DNA from: an uncultured Phascolarctobacterium sp.
Lineage (GTDB): Bacteria > Bacillota > Negativicutes > Acidaminococcales > Acidaminococcaceae
Direction: 5' to 3'
NCBI GenBank assembly: GCA_958448515.1
Contig: CAUDEF010000001.1
Location: forward strand, 62,001-126,000
DNA length: 64,000 bases
Translations under genes and position numbers: made by a program
Notes under the pieces: generated by a model
Seen by the model: only the letters and a program-made list of their open reading frames with translations
Database searches by the model: none
Told to the model about the DNA's origin: nothing
Shown: positions 31,434 through 40,241 of the stretch, one piece after another
Numbering within the stretch: the stretch's first letter is position 1
Layout of the letters: each line of letters starts with the position of its first letter

Positions 31434-32666
31434 TTTTGAAGTAAGTTCTTTTAAAACCTTTTCCAGCAAAAGCGTGCCTGCCAAAATATCTTCCGGATTA
31501 CTGTATTCTTCTTTAGCATGACTTATACCGCCCACGCTTGGAACAAAAATCATACCTGCTGGAATATACTTTGCAATAATTTGCGCATCATGTCCAGCCC
31601 AGCTGGGAAGTTTTTTGGTACGAAGCTTTAATAAATCAGCACTGCTTTGCATAGTTTCAACAATTTCGTTATCAAGAGGAACAGCACCTACATGAAAATC
31701 TCCATCCATCACTATTTCCACATTGTTATTAGCTGCAGCCGTATGCACAATCTGCATTACCTTCTGACGTACTTCCTGCAGAATCTGATCACTGTAAGAT
31801 CTTGTTTCAATACACAAGGACACTTTTCCGGGTACAATATTGGGTACATTAGGCTCTACAATAAACTTACCTACCGTAGCCACAAAACGTTTATCATTTC
31901 TGGCCATATCTCTTACTGCCAGAACAACTTCTGCCCCGGCTGCCGCAGCATCCTTGCGTCTGTGCATGGCTGTAGTTCCGGCATGATTAGCTTCTCCTGC
32001 AAAAGTCAGATGCAGTCTGTCATAGCCTACTATATGCGTTACTATACCAGCCTGACAGCCGCATTCTTCCAGTTCTGCCCCCTGCTCAATATGCAGTTCT
32101 ACAAAAGCACAGCAGTCGGCAACCCCTTTAGCACAGCTTTGCAAAGCATCATCAGCATAACCGGCCTGACTGAGAATATCTGCAAGAGTATTATCACTGC
32201 CCGTACATTTTATATCACTGGCACAGCAATTTTTAAATTCACCGCTGCGGGCTCTTACGCCAAAGCAGGCCATGCCAAAGGCAGTACCTTCTTCTTCGAC
32301 AGTAGCAATTACTTTTAAGCTGCGTCTGGGAACGAAATTTTCCTCGCGCCAGCTTCTGACAACCTCCATTGCACAGACAATACCTAAAATACCATCATAA
32401 TTTCCTCCGTGCGGTACAGTATCCAGATGAGAGCCGCTTAACACAGCAGACAAATCTTCCTCACTGCCCTGAAAGGTACCGATAAGATTGCCAATTTCAT
32501 CAATCTCTACTTTCATTCCCAGTTCCAGCATTTTTTCTTTCAAATAGTCCTGTGTCGCAAGAAACTCTCTGCTGTAGGACAGTCTTGTGGTGCCTTCATT
32601 TTCTGTTCCGCCAAAAGCAGCTAGTTCCAGCAAAGTTTTTTGCAAAAAATCACTATTTACCGACAT
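31431..32666 (-). CDS. M20-family hydantoinase/carbamoylase-type amidase
   Basis: A 411-residue Zn-dependent amidohydrolase. Metal-site motifs are SGSHLDTVPHGGNYDG (about residues 78-93), TVEEEGTAFG (about 125) and AGEANHAGTTAMHRRKDA, characteristic of N-carbamoyl-L-amino-acid hydrolases, allantoate amidohydrolases and beta-ureidopropionases. The substrate is therefore an N-carbamoyl or ureido compound, not further assignable. It starts four bases after a HAD phosphatase gene. Confidence 0.88.
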   Translation of the reverse strand: MSVNSDFLQKTLLELAAFGGTENEGTTRLSYSREFLATQDYLKEKMLELGMKVEIDEIGNLIGTFQGSEEDLSAVLSGSHLDTVPHGGNYDGILGIVCAMEVVRSWREENFVPRRSLKVIATVEEEGTAFGMACFGVRARSGEFKNCCASDIKCTGSDNTLADILSQAGYADDALQSCAKGVADCCAFVELHIEQGAELEECGCQAGIVTHIVGYDRLHLTFAGEANHAGTTAMHRRKDAAAAGAEVVLAVRDMARNDKRFVATVGKFIVEPNVPNIVPGKVSLCIETRSYSDQILQEVRQKVMQIVHTAAANNNVEIVMDGDFHVGAVPLDNEIVETMQSSADLLKLRTKKLPSWAGHDAQIIAKYIPAGMIFVPSVGGISHAKEEYSNPEDILAGTLLLEKVLKELTSK

Positions 32667-32670
32667 ATTT

Positions 32671-33477
32671 TTACTCCAGATGCTTTAAAATTTCTGCAGC
32701 GTGAGGCAGGATAATATCCGGCTTTATTGAACCGTTTGCAACATCATCCATAGTTGCCTCACCTGTCAGTACCATAACGGACAAAATATCATTATTCAGT
32801 CCAAAAGCAATATCAGTAGCCAGCCTGTCACCAACCATGGCAATTTCATCTTTGCTGTAACCAGTTTTATCCAAAACTACATCTACCATGTATTTATATG
32901 GCTTGCCAAAAATCATACTGGGACTTTTTCCTGTGGCAGTTTTTATCAACTCCAGCATTGCGCCGCAGTCGGGAATAAACTCTCCGCCCTCAATAGGACA
33001 GCGTACATCAGGATGTGTTGCCACATAAGGAACTCCCTTATCTATTAAACGGCAGGCAACAGCAAGATTTTCATAGGCAAGCGTCATATCAAAGCCAACC
33101 ACAACAAAATCAGTATGCTCCTCCAGACTGCTGGTAAGCTTAAAGCCTGCTTTGGTAATTGTTTCTTTTAATTGCGGTGTGCCCAAAACAAAAAGACTGG
33201 CTTTAGGATTTTCCTTACGCATATAATTGGTAAAAGCATCAGAAGAAATTAAAATATCATCATAAGTTACAGGAACTCCCAGTTTATTCATCTTTTCCAC
33301 ATAATGACTGTGACTTTTGGAAGAATTATTGGTCAGAAGATAGTAATCTCTGCCTTTTTCTCTGAGCTTTTCAAAAAAGCCTTCCATCCCGGGAATAAGC
33401 GTGTTGCCAAGATTAATAGTTCCATCCATATCAAACAAGAAACATTTTATATTTTTTAAACGCTGTAAATCAGACAT
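32671..33477 (-). CDS. HAD-IIA (NagD-like) phosphatase
   Basis: A 268-residue sugar or nucleotide phosphatase. HAD motif I is FLFDMDGTINLG, motif II YLLTNNSSK, and motif IV MVGDRLATDIAFG; the C2 cap lies between residues of about 80 and 190. Relatives dephosphorylate nucleoside monophosphates or glycerol phosphate. AAGGAGG precedes ATG 33477. Paired with the amidase in one transcript. Confidence 0.9.
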   Translation of the reverse strand: MSDLQRLKNIKCFLFDMDGTINLGNTLIPGMEGFFEKLREKGRDYYLLTNNSSKSHSHYVEKMNKLGVPVTYDDILISSDAFTNYMRKENPKASLFVLGTPQLKETITKAGFKLTSSLEEHTDFVVVGFDMTLAYENLAVACRLIDKGVPYVATHPDVRCPIEGGEFIPDCGAMLELIKTATGKSPSMIFGKPYKYMVDVVLDKTGYSKDEIAMVGDRLATDIAFGLNNDILSVMVLTGEATMDDVANGSIKPDIILPHAAEILKHLE

Positions 33478-33553
33478 TTTTATCCTCCTTATAACATTGT
33501 CGTTTTATTATAAAACATTTCGGTCAAAGTATAAACCATTATCAGGTAAAATT

Positions 33554-33584
33554 AAAAGGTGTACCTGCAAAAGGCACACCTTTT
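33554..33584 (-). terminator. terminator of the TrpYZ-like transporter genes
   Basis: AAAAGGTGT / ACACCTTTT with inner CCT/AGG pairing. The minus strand follows with TTTTAATTTT. Confidence 0.7.
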
Positions 33585-33586
33585 CT

Positions 33587-34381
33587 TTATCCCAGAAGCA
33601 ATCTATCGCTGTCCATTGTGTCGCCACTGGCCTTTTCAAACATTGCCAGCAGATCAGGAATAGCAAGATTTTTCTTTTCTTCACCCTGTACATCAATAAT
33701 AACTCTGCCATTATGCAGCATTATCAGCCTGTTGCCGAATCTTAACGCATCACGCATATTATGAGTAATCATCAACGTTGTCAGGTTATCTCTTTTTACA
33801 ATTTTATCGGTTAAGCCCAAAACTTTCTCTGCAGTTTTAGGGTCAAGAGCAGCTGTATGTTCATCTAAGAGCAGCAGCTTCGGCTTTTTTAAAGTTGCCA
33901 TGAGCAAAGTCAGTGCCTGTCTTTGGCCGCCGCTTAAAAGGCCTACCTTGGCAGTCATTCTGTCTTCCAGGCCCAAATCCAGCTCTTTTAAAAGCTCGTA
34001 GAATCTTTCGTGCTGTTCGCTGTTAAAGCTCCATGATAATCCGGGCGTTTTGCCGCGTCTGGCTGCCAGAGCCAGATTTTCTTCTATCATCATACCGGCA
34101 GCAGTCCCCAGCATAGGGTCCTGAAAAACACGTCCTATATATTTTGCTCTTTTATGCTCAGGTTTTTTAGATAAATCTTCACCATCAATGATAATTTTAC
34201 CGCTGTCAATGCTGAAAACACCAGCAATAGCATTGAGTGTAGTAGACTTGCCTGCGCCGTTGCCACCGATAACAGTAGCAAAGTCACCCGGCTTCAAATG
34301 AAGATTTACTCCCTGCAGCGCTCTTTTTTCATTTACAGTTCCCGGAAAGAAAGTTTTGAAAACATTTTCTACACGTAACAT
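33587..34381 (-). CDS. ABC transporter ATPase, TrpZ-like (COG1101 type)
   Basis: A 264-residue ATPase: Walker A GGNGAGKST (about residue 39), signature LLSGGQRQALTLLMA, Walker B LLLDEHTAALDPKTA. The histidine in DEHTAALD, in place of the usual proline, is typical of the branch that pairs with COG4120 permeases and COG2984 binding proteins (tryptophan/tyrosine or unknown small molecules). It starts three bases after the permease stop. Confidence 0.88.
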   Translation of the reverse strand: MLRVENVFKTFFPGTVNEKRALQGVNLHLKPGDFATVIGGNGAGKSTTLNAIAGVFSIDSGKIIIDGEDLSKKPEHKRAKYIGRVFQDPMLGTAAGMMIEENLALAARRGKTPGLSWSFNSEQHERFYELLKELDLGLEDRMTAKVGLLSGGQRQALTLLMATLKKPKLLLLDEHTAALDPKTAEKVLGLTDKIVKRDNLTTLMITHNMRDALRFGNRLIMLHNGRVIIDVQGEEKKNLAIPDLLAMFEKASGDTMDSDRLLLG

Positions 34382-34383
34382 AA

Positions 34384-35268
34384 TTAACGCACCGCCTTTC
34401 TGGCACTCATTTTATTTTTCAGAAGAGGCATAGAAAGTGCAAATGCCACTAATACGGAGGTAAACAATTTTAAGTCATTAGGTGGCATACCCATCTGCAG
34501 TACCAATGCAATAACAATACGATATACAATAGAGCCCAATACAACAGAAATAATGCAGTTTTTAAAGCTGCGTGTACCAAACAATACCTCACCGATAATT
34601 ACAGAAGCAAGACCGATTACGATAGTACCAGTACCCATGCCAACATCAGCAAATCCGTTGCTTTGCGCTACCAGCGCACCGGATACTGCTACCAGAGCAT
34701 TACTTAAAAGCAATCCCAAAATAATGGTCACATTAGTATCAACGCCCTGTGCTCTGATCATCTGCTGATTAAAGCCTGTTGCACGAATAGCCGCACCGAT
34801 TTCCGTACCAAAAAACCAGTAGATGAAAACACCAATGATAAGAGTAATCAGCAAACCTACCGCAAAGGTAGTTTCTGCGCTGCTTAAGCCCAGCATTTCT
34901 CTGAAAATGGAGAAAGTAGTATCCACACCCAGCAAAGAAAGATTAGCCTTGCCCATAATACGCAAGTTAACTGAATACAGGGCAATCATTGTTAAAATGC
35001 CGGCCAAAAGAGCAGGTATTTTCATTTTGGTATGCAAAACTCCTGTAATAACACCAGCCAGCATACCTGCTATGGCAGCTGCCACAATTGCTGCCAGCGG
35101 GCCGTAGCCTGCAGCCAAAAGTGATGCTGCCGCTGCAGCACCCAAAGGGAAACTTCCTTCAACAGTCAAATCAGCTATATCAAGTACTCTGAAAGTTATG
35201 TAAACACCAAGAGCCATTACCGCCCACAGCAGCCCCTGCGCCACTGTAGGTATTAATAAATCAAACAT
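34384..35268 (-). CDS. ABC transporter permease, TrpY-like (COG4120 type)
   Basis: A 294-residue inner-membrane permease with about nine hydrophobic segments and the family blocks ITFRVLDIADLTVEGSFPLG and IRATGFNQQMIRAQGVDT. It belongs with the ATPase downstream and the binding protein at 35822-36823, though a gene on the opposite strand separates it from the latter. Confidence 0.88.
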   Translation of the reverse strand: MFDLLIPTVAQGLLWAVMALGVYITFRVLDIADLTVEGSFPLGAAAAASLLAAGYGPLAAIVAAAIAGMLAGVITGVLHTKMKIPALLAGILTMIALYSVNLRIMGKANLSLLGVDTTFSIFREMLGLSSAETTFAVGLLITLIIGVFIYWFFGTEIGAAIRATGFNQQMIRAQGVDTNVTIILGLLLSNALVAVSGALVAQSNGFADVGMGTGTIVIGLASVIIGEVLFGTRSFKNCIISVVLGSIVYRIVIALVLQMGMPPNDLKLFTSVLVAFALSMPLLKNKMSARKAVR

Positions 35269-35363
35269 ACTACCATCCTTCCATATTACAATTTTTTACT
35301 ATATACCTGTCCCAAAATAAACTTTTTGTCCTATAATATAAGCGAGAAATGAGAGGTGATTTT

Positions 35364-35777
35364 ATGTGGGCAATATTCGCTTTATTATCAGCTGTCTTTG
35401 CAGCACTTACTTCTATCTTTGCCAAAATAGGTATCGAAAACGTTAACTCTAACCTTGCCACCGCAATCCGTACACTGGTGGTGCTGGTCATGGCCTGGGG
35501 CATAGTAGTGATGACCGGAAAGACGAATCAGATTTCTGATATCAGCTCCAAAAGCTGGCTTTTCCTCGTTCTCAGCGGTCTGGCAACAGGCCTTTCCTGG
35601 CTATTCTATTTCTATGCTCTGCAGATAGGAGAAGCCAGCAAAGTAGTACCTGTAGACAAATTCAGCGTAGTAATCACTATGATTATGGCGTTTTTTATTC
35701 TTGGGGAAGCAGTTACCTTAAAGACTGTCATAGGAGGATTGCTGATAACACTCGGAACATTAGTTCTCATATTTTAA
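35364..35777 (+). CDS. single-domain EamA/DMT-family transporter
   Basis: A 137-residue membrane protein with five hydrophobic helices, one EamA domain instead of the usual two (FALLSAVFAALTSIFAKIG at the start, FFILGEAVTLKTVIGGLL at the end). Such half-size proteins probably dimerise. The start is ATG 35364 after AGAGGTG. It is encoded on the plus strand inside an otherwise minus-strand transporter locus. Substrate unknown. Confidence 0.85.
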   Translation: MWAIFALLSAVFAALTSIFAKIGIENVNSNLATAIRTLVVLVMAWGIVVMTGKTNQISDISSKSWLFLVLSGLATGLSWLFYFYALQIGEASKVVPVDKFSVVITMIMAFFILGEAVTLKTVIGGLLITLGTLVLIF

Positions 35778-35789
35778 GCATAAACTTAT

Positions 35790-35820
35790 AAATGTCTGCC
35801 AGTAACTGGCAGACATTTTC
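35790..35820. terminator. bidirectional terminator
   Basis: AATGTCTGCCAGT / ACTGGCAGACATT nearly loopless palindrome with A/T flanks between converging genes. Confidence 0.85.
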
Positions 35821-35821
35821 T

Positions 35822-36823
35822 TTATTCTGCAATCTGTGCGTCTTTTAATACTTCAGCAGGAATTTCCATGCCGATAGCATCTGCATATTTTTTATTAATA
35901 ATTACAGTAAATTCTTTCTGAGACTGAATAGCCATATCAGCCGGTTTGGACTTACCGCTTAAAATATCTGCAGCCATTTCACCTGTCTGTACACCAAGTT
36001 TGTAGTAGTCGATACCCAAAGTAGCCAGACCGCCGGATTTTACCATACCGCCTTCACCGCAGATAACGGGAAGTTTTGCTTCCTGAGTGATAATTGCCAA
36101 AGTAGGCATAGCAGATGCCAGTACATTATCAGTAGGCACATAAATAGCTTCTACTTCGCCAACCAGGCTGCGAGCTGCCTGCTGAATATCGTTTACAGTA
36201 GAAACTGTAGCTTCCTTAACTTCTATACCTTTAGCTGCCGCTGCTTTTTTCAGCATGTCAACCTGCAGCTGAGAATTTACTTCACTGGAGCAATATACTG
36301 TTCCTATGGTTTTGGCATCAGGAACAAGCTGTAATAATAAATCAAGCTGTGCATCTACAGGATTCATATCGGTAGTACCTGTTACGTTAGTGCCAGGTTT
36401 TTCATTAGATTTAACCAGCTTAGCTGCTTCATAATCAGTAACAGCAGTAGCCACAATAGGAATATCTGCTGACACATTAGCCATAGTCTGAGCGGCAGGA
36501 GTAGCAATTGCGCACACCAGATCAACATTATTGCTTACAAAACGATGAGCAATATTCTGCAGATTAGACTGATCTGCCTGAGCATTCTGTCTGTCAAACT
36601 CGATATTCTGACCTTCTTTATAACCTTTCGCTGCCAGTCCGTCAACAAAACCTTTGTTAGCAGCATCAAGTGCACCATGCTCAACTAACTGTACAATACC
36701 TACATTTACTTTTTTGTCATTGCCTTCTTTACTGTCACTGCCGCAGCCTCCTGCAAGGCCCATAGCCAAGGTAAGCATCACACCGGCAGCCAGCATCTTC
36801 ATTTTTCTGCTTTTGAATAACAT
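35822..36823 (-). CDS. ABC transporter substrate-binding lipoprotein, TrpX-like (COG2984)
   Basis: A 333-residue type I periplasmic-binding-fold lipoprotein: signal peptide with lipobox GLAGGC (Cys about residue 27), then NVGIVQLVEHGALDAANKGF, IATPAAQTMAN and TDNVLASAMPTLAII, all typical of the COG2984 family (TrpX and relatives). It should deliver its ligand to the permease/ATPase pair at 33.6-35.3 kb. ATG 36823 fits AAGGA best; two more ATGs lie just upstream. No T-box or other leader was seen that would identify the ligand. Confidence 0.88.
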   Translation of the reverse strand: MLFKSRKMKMLAAGVMLTLAMGLAGGCGSDSKEGNDKKVNVGIVQLVEHGALDAANKGFVDGLAAKGYKEGQNIEFDRQNAQADQSNLQNIAHRFVSNNVDLVCAIATPAAQTMANVSADIPIVATAVTDYEAAKLVKSNEKPGTNVTGTTDMNPVDAQLDLLLQLVPDAKTIGTVYCSSEVNSQLQVDMLKKAAAAKGIEVKEATVSTVNDIQQAARSLVGEVEAIYVPTDNVLASAMPTLAIITQEAKLPVICGEGGMVKSGGLATLGIDYYKLGVQTGEMAADILSGKSKPADMAIQSQKEFTVIINKKYADAIGMEIPAEVLKDAQIAE

Positions 36824-36983
36824 TTCCATCATCCTTCCATTCTACAATACTACATTTTTCTTAATATGATTACATATAATTTTATTGTCAACATCAATTA
36901 TTGTAAACCAAAATTTTCAAATTATTATAATTTTTCTATTTTCTAAAAACCATTGTACAGATTTTTACATTTTTGTAATAAAT

Positions 36984-37028
36984 AAAGCTGTATTTCGCCC
37001 TGCAATATGCAGATACAAAATACAGCTT
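36984..37028 (-). terminator. terminator of the DhaKL-LsrF-SorC operon
   Basis: AAGCTGTATTT / AAATACAGCTT outer stem with an inner CTGCA/TGCAG, six bases after the regulator stop on the minus strand. Confidence 0.75.
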
Positions 37029-37033
37029 CTTTT

Positions 37034-37936
37034 TTAAAGTAATTTACGAGCCATTTTTTCTGTAATAACAATATGAGTAAGCAGTCCCGTTTTTAAAGCT
37101 CCGGATACAGCACGAATATTATGATCGCCAATAATACCAACTACTTTACGGCAGCGCATTAATATGGACAGTGGTATATGCAGACAATAATCATTATTGC
37201 CGCTGATAAAAGAGCCTCTTTCATTGAAAAAATATGAAAGAAAACTTCCGGCTGCCTTCTGCTGTTTCAGAGAATCACCAAACCTTGTAGCCGTAGCTTC
37301 ATCGGGTACGCCGGGATAACCTTTAACACCAACAATTACAGCATCTGTCTGCTGCCAGCAGCTGTGCACATCAGCATAGGAAGCCGCCGCTTCACATTCT
37401 TCCAGCTCTTCAAGGGATGCCGGAAACGCAGGACTGCTCAGCAGATGAGGAACCCTGCCGCATACTTCGCTCCACTGCTTTACCAGTTCATCAGGATGAT
37501 AGCCTCTGCCGGGAACATGGGCTGATCCTATTAAAGGATATAAGTGGCCCTCCTGCTTTTTAGCGCTGACAGAGCTCAGTGCTTTGAACACTTCACTCAT
37601 AGCATAGCCCCAGCCTACACCAACATATTTGTCAAATCTTACTTCGTCACTGATATAATCAGCAGCCTGCTGCCAGAATTTCTTTTCATCGGCAATAACC
37701 ACTCCGCCCAGTAAGCCATATTTATCCTGCAGCTGCCTTAATAAATCTGCATTGCCTTCATTTCCCGCTCTGATTTCAATATGGACAATGCCTGTTTCTC
37801 TGGCTCTGGTAAGCATTTTGCTTACTGTAGGACGTGATACTCCCATTTTGACTGCCACTTCTGCCTGAGTCAGATTATCTTCATAATACAGCCTCGCCGC
37901 TTTAACCAGTTCACTGCGTTCATGAGCGGTAAGCAT
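37034..37936 (-). CDS. SorC/LsrR-family sugar-binding transcriptional regulator
   Basis: A 300-residue regulator: N-terminal helix-turn-helix (ARLYYEDNLTQAEVAVKMG, then VSRPTVSKMLTRAR, residues 13-47) and a C-terminal phosphosugar-binding NagB-like domain. LsrR, the AI-2 regulator, belongs to this family. It is the last gene of an operon with LsrF-like, VOC and DhaK/DhaL genes; the VOC stop and this start share one base. It probably senses a phosphorylated product of the pathway. Confidence 0.88.
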   Translation of the reverse strand: MLTAHERSELVKAARLYYEDNLTQAEVAVKMGVSRPTVSKMLTRARETGIVHIEIRAGNEGNADLLRQLQDKYGLLGGVVIADEKKFWQQAADYISDEVRFDKYVGVGWGYAMSEVFKALSSVSAKKQEGHLYPLIGSAHVPGRGYHPDELVKQWSEVCGRVPHLLSSPAFPASLEELEECEAAASYADVHSCWQQTDAVIVGVKGYPGVPDEATATRFGDSLKQQKAAGSFLSYFFNERGSFISGNNDYCLHIPLSILMRCRKVVGIIGDHNIRAVSGALKTGLLTHIVITEKMARKLL

Positions 37937-38253
37937 TATTCTACTTCTTCCATCAGTTCAAATAAAATTCCGTCTTTCATGATAAAGGCAATACGTGTAT
38001 GTTCATCTGCCATCCATGGCTCTACAACTACTTTATTTTCCTGCAGCTGTTGGTCAAGATCATCAACTTTATAAGCTACATGTACCATAGTCTGTAATTC
38101 TTCCGGAAGCGGAGTATCTTTTTCAAAGCGCAGATACTCAATGTGAAAATCATTGGCAGCAGGGTCTACAATATGAGTTTTGATACCTTCAGCATAAAAC
38201 TCGCCTTCTCTGGCAATATCTGTCGGTACACCTACATGCATAAATTCTTTCAT
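37936..38253 (-). CDS. VOC-superfamily (glyoxalase-like) protein
   Basis: A 105-residue single vicinal-oxygen-chelate half-module (FMHVGVPTDI at the start, HVAYKVDDLDQQL in the middle, GILFELMEE at the end), which would dimerise to build metal-binding active sites. VOC proteins act as isomerases, epimerases or lyases on small oxo compounds. It lies between the LsrF-like and SorC genes, the position LsrG might hold functionally. Reaction unknown. Confidence 0.78.
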   Translation of the reverse strand: MKEFMHVGVPTDIAREGEFYAEGIKTHIVDPAANDFHIEYLRFEKDTPLPEELQTMVHVAYKVDDLDQQLQENKVVVEPWMADEHTRIAFIMKDGILFELMEEVE

Positions 38254-38254
38254 C

Positions 38255-39136
38255 TTATTTCACATCCTTCTGTAAAAGTTCATAAGCATGATATGCTTTT
38301 TCGGGAGCTGCATTTTCATGAACAACCATGCGAATAGCCTGCAGCATAGCCTTAGGACATTCAGCCTGCAGTACGTTGCGTCCCATATCAACGCCTGCAG
38401 CACCTTCATTTACAGCACGATAAGCCATATCCAAAGCATCAAATTCGGGTATCTTTTTACCGCCGGCAATTACAATAGGCACCGGGCAGGCTGCCGTAAT
38501 CTGTTCAAAGTTTTCACAGTAATAAGTTTTAATAATATGTGCGCCCTGTTCAGCAAGCAGTCTGGTAGCCAAAGCAAAATATCTTGTAGTACGTTCCATT
38601 TCTTTACCTACGGCTACAACGCCTAAAACAGGAATGTTATATTTTTCTCCGGCATTAACATAATATGCCAGATTTTCCAAAGATGACAGTTCACCTTCTG
38701 CTCCGACAAAGCACTGTACAGCCATACAGGAAGCGTTCATTCTGATGGCGTCTTCAATATCTACCGCTACTCTGCCCATGCTCATATCATCTTTTAAAAC
38801 ACTGCCGTCAGCAGTGCAGCGCAAAGCAACAGCCTTTCTGTGATTTGCGGGAATACATGTTCTGAGAGCACCTCTTGTAGCCATCAGGCAGTCTGCATAC
38901 TCCATTAATCCCGGAATTGTCAGATCAAGACGTTCCAGCCCAGCAGTAGAACCCATAATATAGCCATGGTCAAAGGCCAGCATAATAGTGCGTCCGTCAT
39001 CACCAAAAATATCAGCCAAACGTCTTTGCATGCCCCAGCCTGCACTGCTCATGCCTTTAACCGGAAAATAATTCATGGGAGGAACAATTCCAATTCCATA
39101 ATCTTTTGCTAAAATGTTTCCATCCTTATCAGCCAT
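38255..39136 (-). CDS. LsrF-like thiolase / DhnA-type class I aldolase
   Basis: A 293-residue TIM-barrel protein that closely follows LsrF: WGMQRRLADIF, TIMLAFDHGY, GLERLDLTIPGLMEYAD, MATRGALRT, GAHIIKTYYCENFEQI (Schiff-base lysine) and PIVIAGGKKIPEFDAL. LsrF transfers acetyl from 3-hydroxy-2,4-pentanedione-5-phosphate to CoA in AI-2 degradation; related DhnA/FbaB aldolases act on ketose phosphates. The start is ATG 39136 after GAGGG. Its neighbours DhaK/DhaL and a SorC regulator suggest a short-chain phospho-ketose route. Confidence 0.85.
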   Translation of the reverse strand: MADKDGNILAKDYGIGIVPPMNYFPVKGMSSAGWGMQRRLADIFGDDGRTIMLAFDHGYIMGSTAGLERLDLTIPGLMEYADCLMATRGALRTCIPANHRKAVALRCTADGSVLKDDMSMGRVAVDIEDAIRMNASCMAVQCFVGAEGELSSLENLAYYVNAGEKYNIPVLGVVAVGKEMERTTRYFALATRLLAEQGAHIIKTYYCENFEQITAACPVPIVIAGGKKIPEFDALDMAYRAVNEGAAGVDMGRNVLQAECPKAMLQAIRMVVHENAAPEKAYHAYELLQKDVK

Positions 39137-39157
39137 TTTCAACCCTCACTTATTGTT

Positions 39158-39183
39158 AAAGCTGTCGCATAGCGACAGCTTTA
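39158..39183 (-). other. intercistronic hairpin between dhaK and the lsrF-like gene
   Basis: AAAGCTGTCG / CGACAGCTTT stem with a short loop and no U-tract on the transcribed strand, so it is more likely an mRNA stability or processing element than a terminator. Confidence 0.5.
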
Positions 39184-39189
39184 ATATTT

Positions 39190-40182
39190 TTAGTTTTTGA
39201 AATACGGAGTACGGCAGGGAGCATTCCAGTATGCCAGCAATTCTTCGTTCATACGGGCAATAAACATCTGGAATCCTGCAGTTTCCTGAACAGTAAGCAT
39301 TTCACCTACAAAATTAGCAACTACTTCAATGCCTTTTTCAGCCAGGTATTTGTGGCAGGCTCTGAAAACAATCAATTGTTCCATCAAAGTTGTAGCACCA
39401 CTGCCATTGATGATAACCATTAATTTTTCTCCGCTTACTACATTAAGATCTTTCAGCAGAGCATCCATCATAAGCACAGCAGTTTCATCAGCAGCTTTCA
39501 TCGGCTGGGTACCGCCGCCGCCTTCACCATGCTGGCCCATACCAACTTCCATGGTACCTTCTTCAATGTGAGCAATTTCCATTCCGGTTGCCGGATGAGT
39601 AGCGCCCACAGCAGCTACAGCGATAGTAGCCATATTATCAGCAAATTTTTGTGCAATCGCAGCAACTTCTTCCAAAGATTTTCCGGCAGCAGCTGCAGCG
39701 CCGGCAATTTTATAGAGAGGAATACAGCCTACAAGTCCGCGGCGGTCTTCTGCATTTTCACGGGGGGCATTGGCAATATCTTCCTGAGTTACAACCTTAA
39801 CAACATTCAGGCCCAGTTTTTTAACCTGTTTCATGGTCAGATTGCCAGTCAGCATATCGCCTGCATGGTTTAAAACAACAAATAATACGCCATGTCCTTT
39901 ATCAGCCATTTTAATTGCTTCAACACATGCCTGAGGTCCTGGTGCAGCAAAAATATTGCCAGCAACAGAAATATCAACCATACCTTCGCCGACAAAGCCG
40001 CTGATAGCCGGTTCATGTCCGGTACCGCCAAGAGTTACGATAGTAACACGATCAGCATCCTGCAGTTTTTTGTTTACTACAAGGTTACCCTGTTCCAGAG
40101 AAATAATATCGGCATTGGCAAGAGCCAGACCTTCCAAAAGTTCAGAAGTTAAATTTTCGGGATCATTGATAAATTTTTGCAT
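39190..40182 (-). CDS. dhaK: dihydroxyacetone kinase subunit DhaK-like
   Basis: A 330-residue ketone-binding subunit. GTGHEPAISGFVGEG (about residues 53-67) and VGMGQHGEGGGG (about 213-224) correspond to the DhaK regions that carry the two substrate histidines, one of which forms a hemiaminal with the ketone. It works with DhaL, 59 bases upstream. No DhaM/PTS component is seen, so the phosphate donor (ATP or PTS) is open. The substrate need not be dihydroxyacetone given the LsrF-like partner. Confidence 0.9.
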   Translation of the reverse strand: MQKFINDPENLTSELLEGLALANADIISLEQGNLVVNKKLQDADRVTIVTLGGTGHEPAISGFVGEGMVDISVAGNIFAAPGPQACVEAIKMADKGHGVLFVVLNHAGDMLTGNLTMKQVKKLGLNVVKVVTQEDIANAPRENAEDRRGLVGCIPLYKIAGAAAAAGKSLEEVAAIAQKFADNMATIAVAAVGATHPATGMEIAHIEEGTMEVGMGQHGEGGGGTQPMKAADETAVLMMDALLKDLNVVSGEKLMVIINGSGATTLMEQLIVFRACHKYLAEKGIEVVANFVGEMLTVQETAGFQMFIARMNEELLAYWNAPCRTPYFKN

Positions 40183-40241
40183 AGCGACGCCTCCAATATT
40201 ATTAATATGCTTTATTACAGAAGTTAAAACTTCATGGAATC

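Noticed and set aside
31647..32318. A 223-codon plus-strand open frame
   Set aside because: It lies entirely antisense to the M20 amidase, which has intact metal-site motifs. No family or ribosome site supports it.
36833..37033. T-box or tryptophan leader upstream of the TrpX-like gene
   Set aside because: No GGTGG-type T-box core, specifier stem or Trp-rich peptide was found, so the ligand was left unassigned.
39158..39183. Terminator between dhaK and the lsrF-like gene
   Set aside because: The stem is strong, but the transcribed strand continues with AACAATAAG, not a U-tract, so the operon is not split here.
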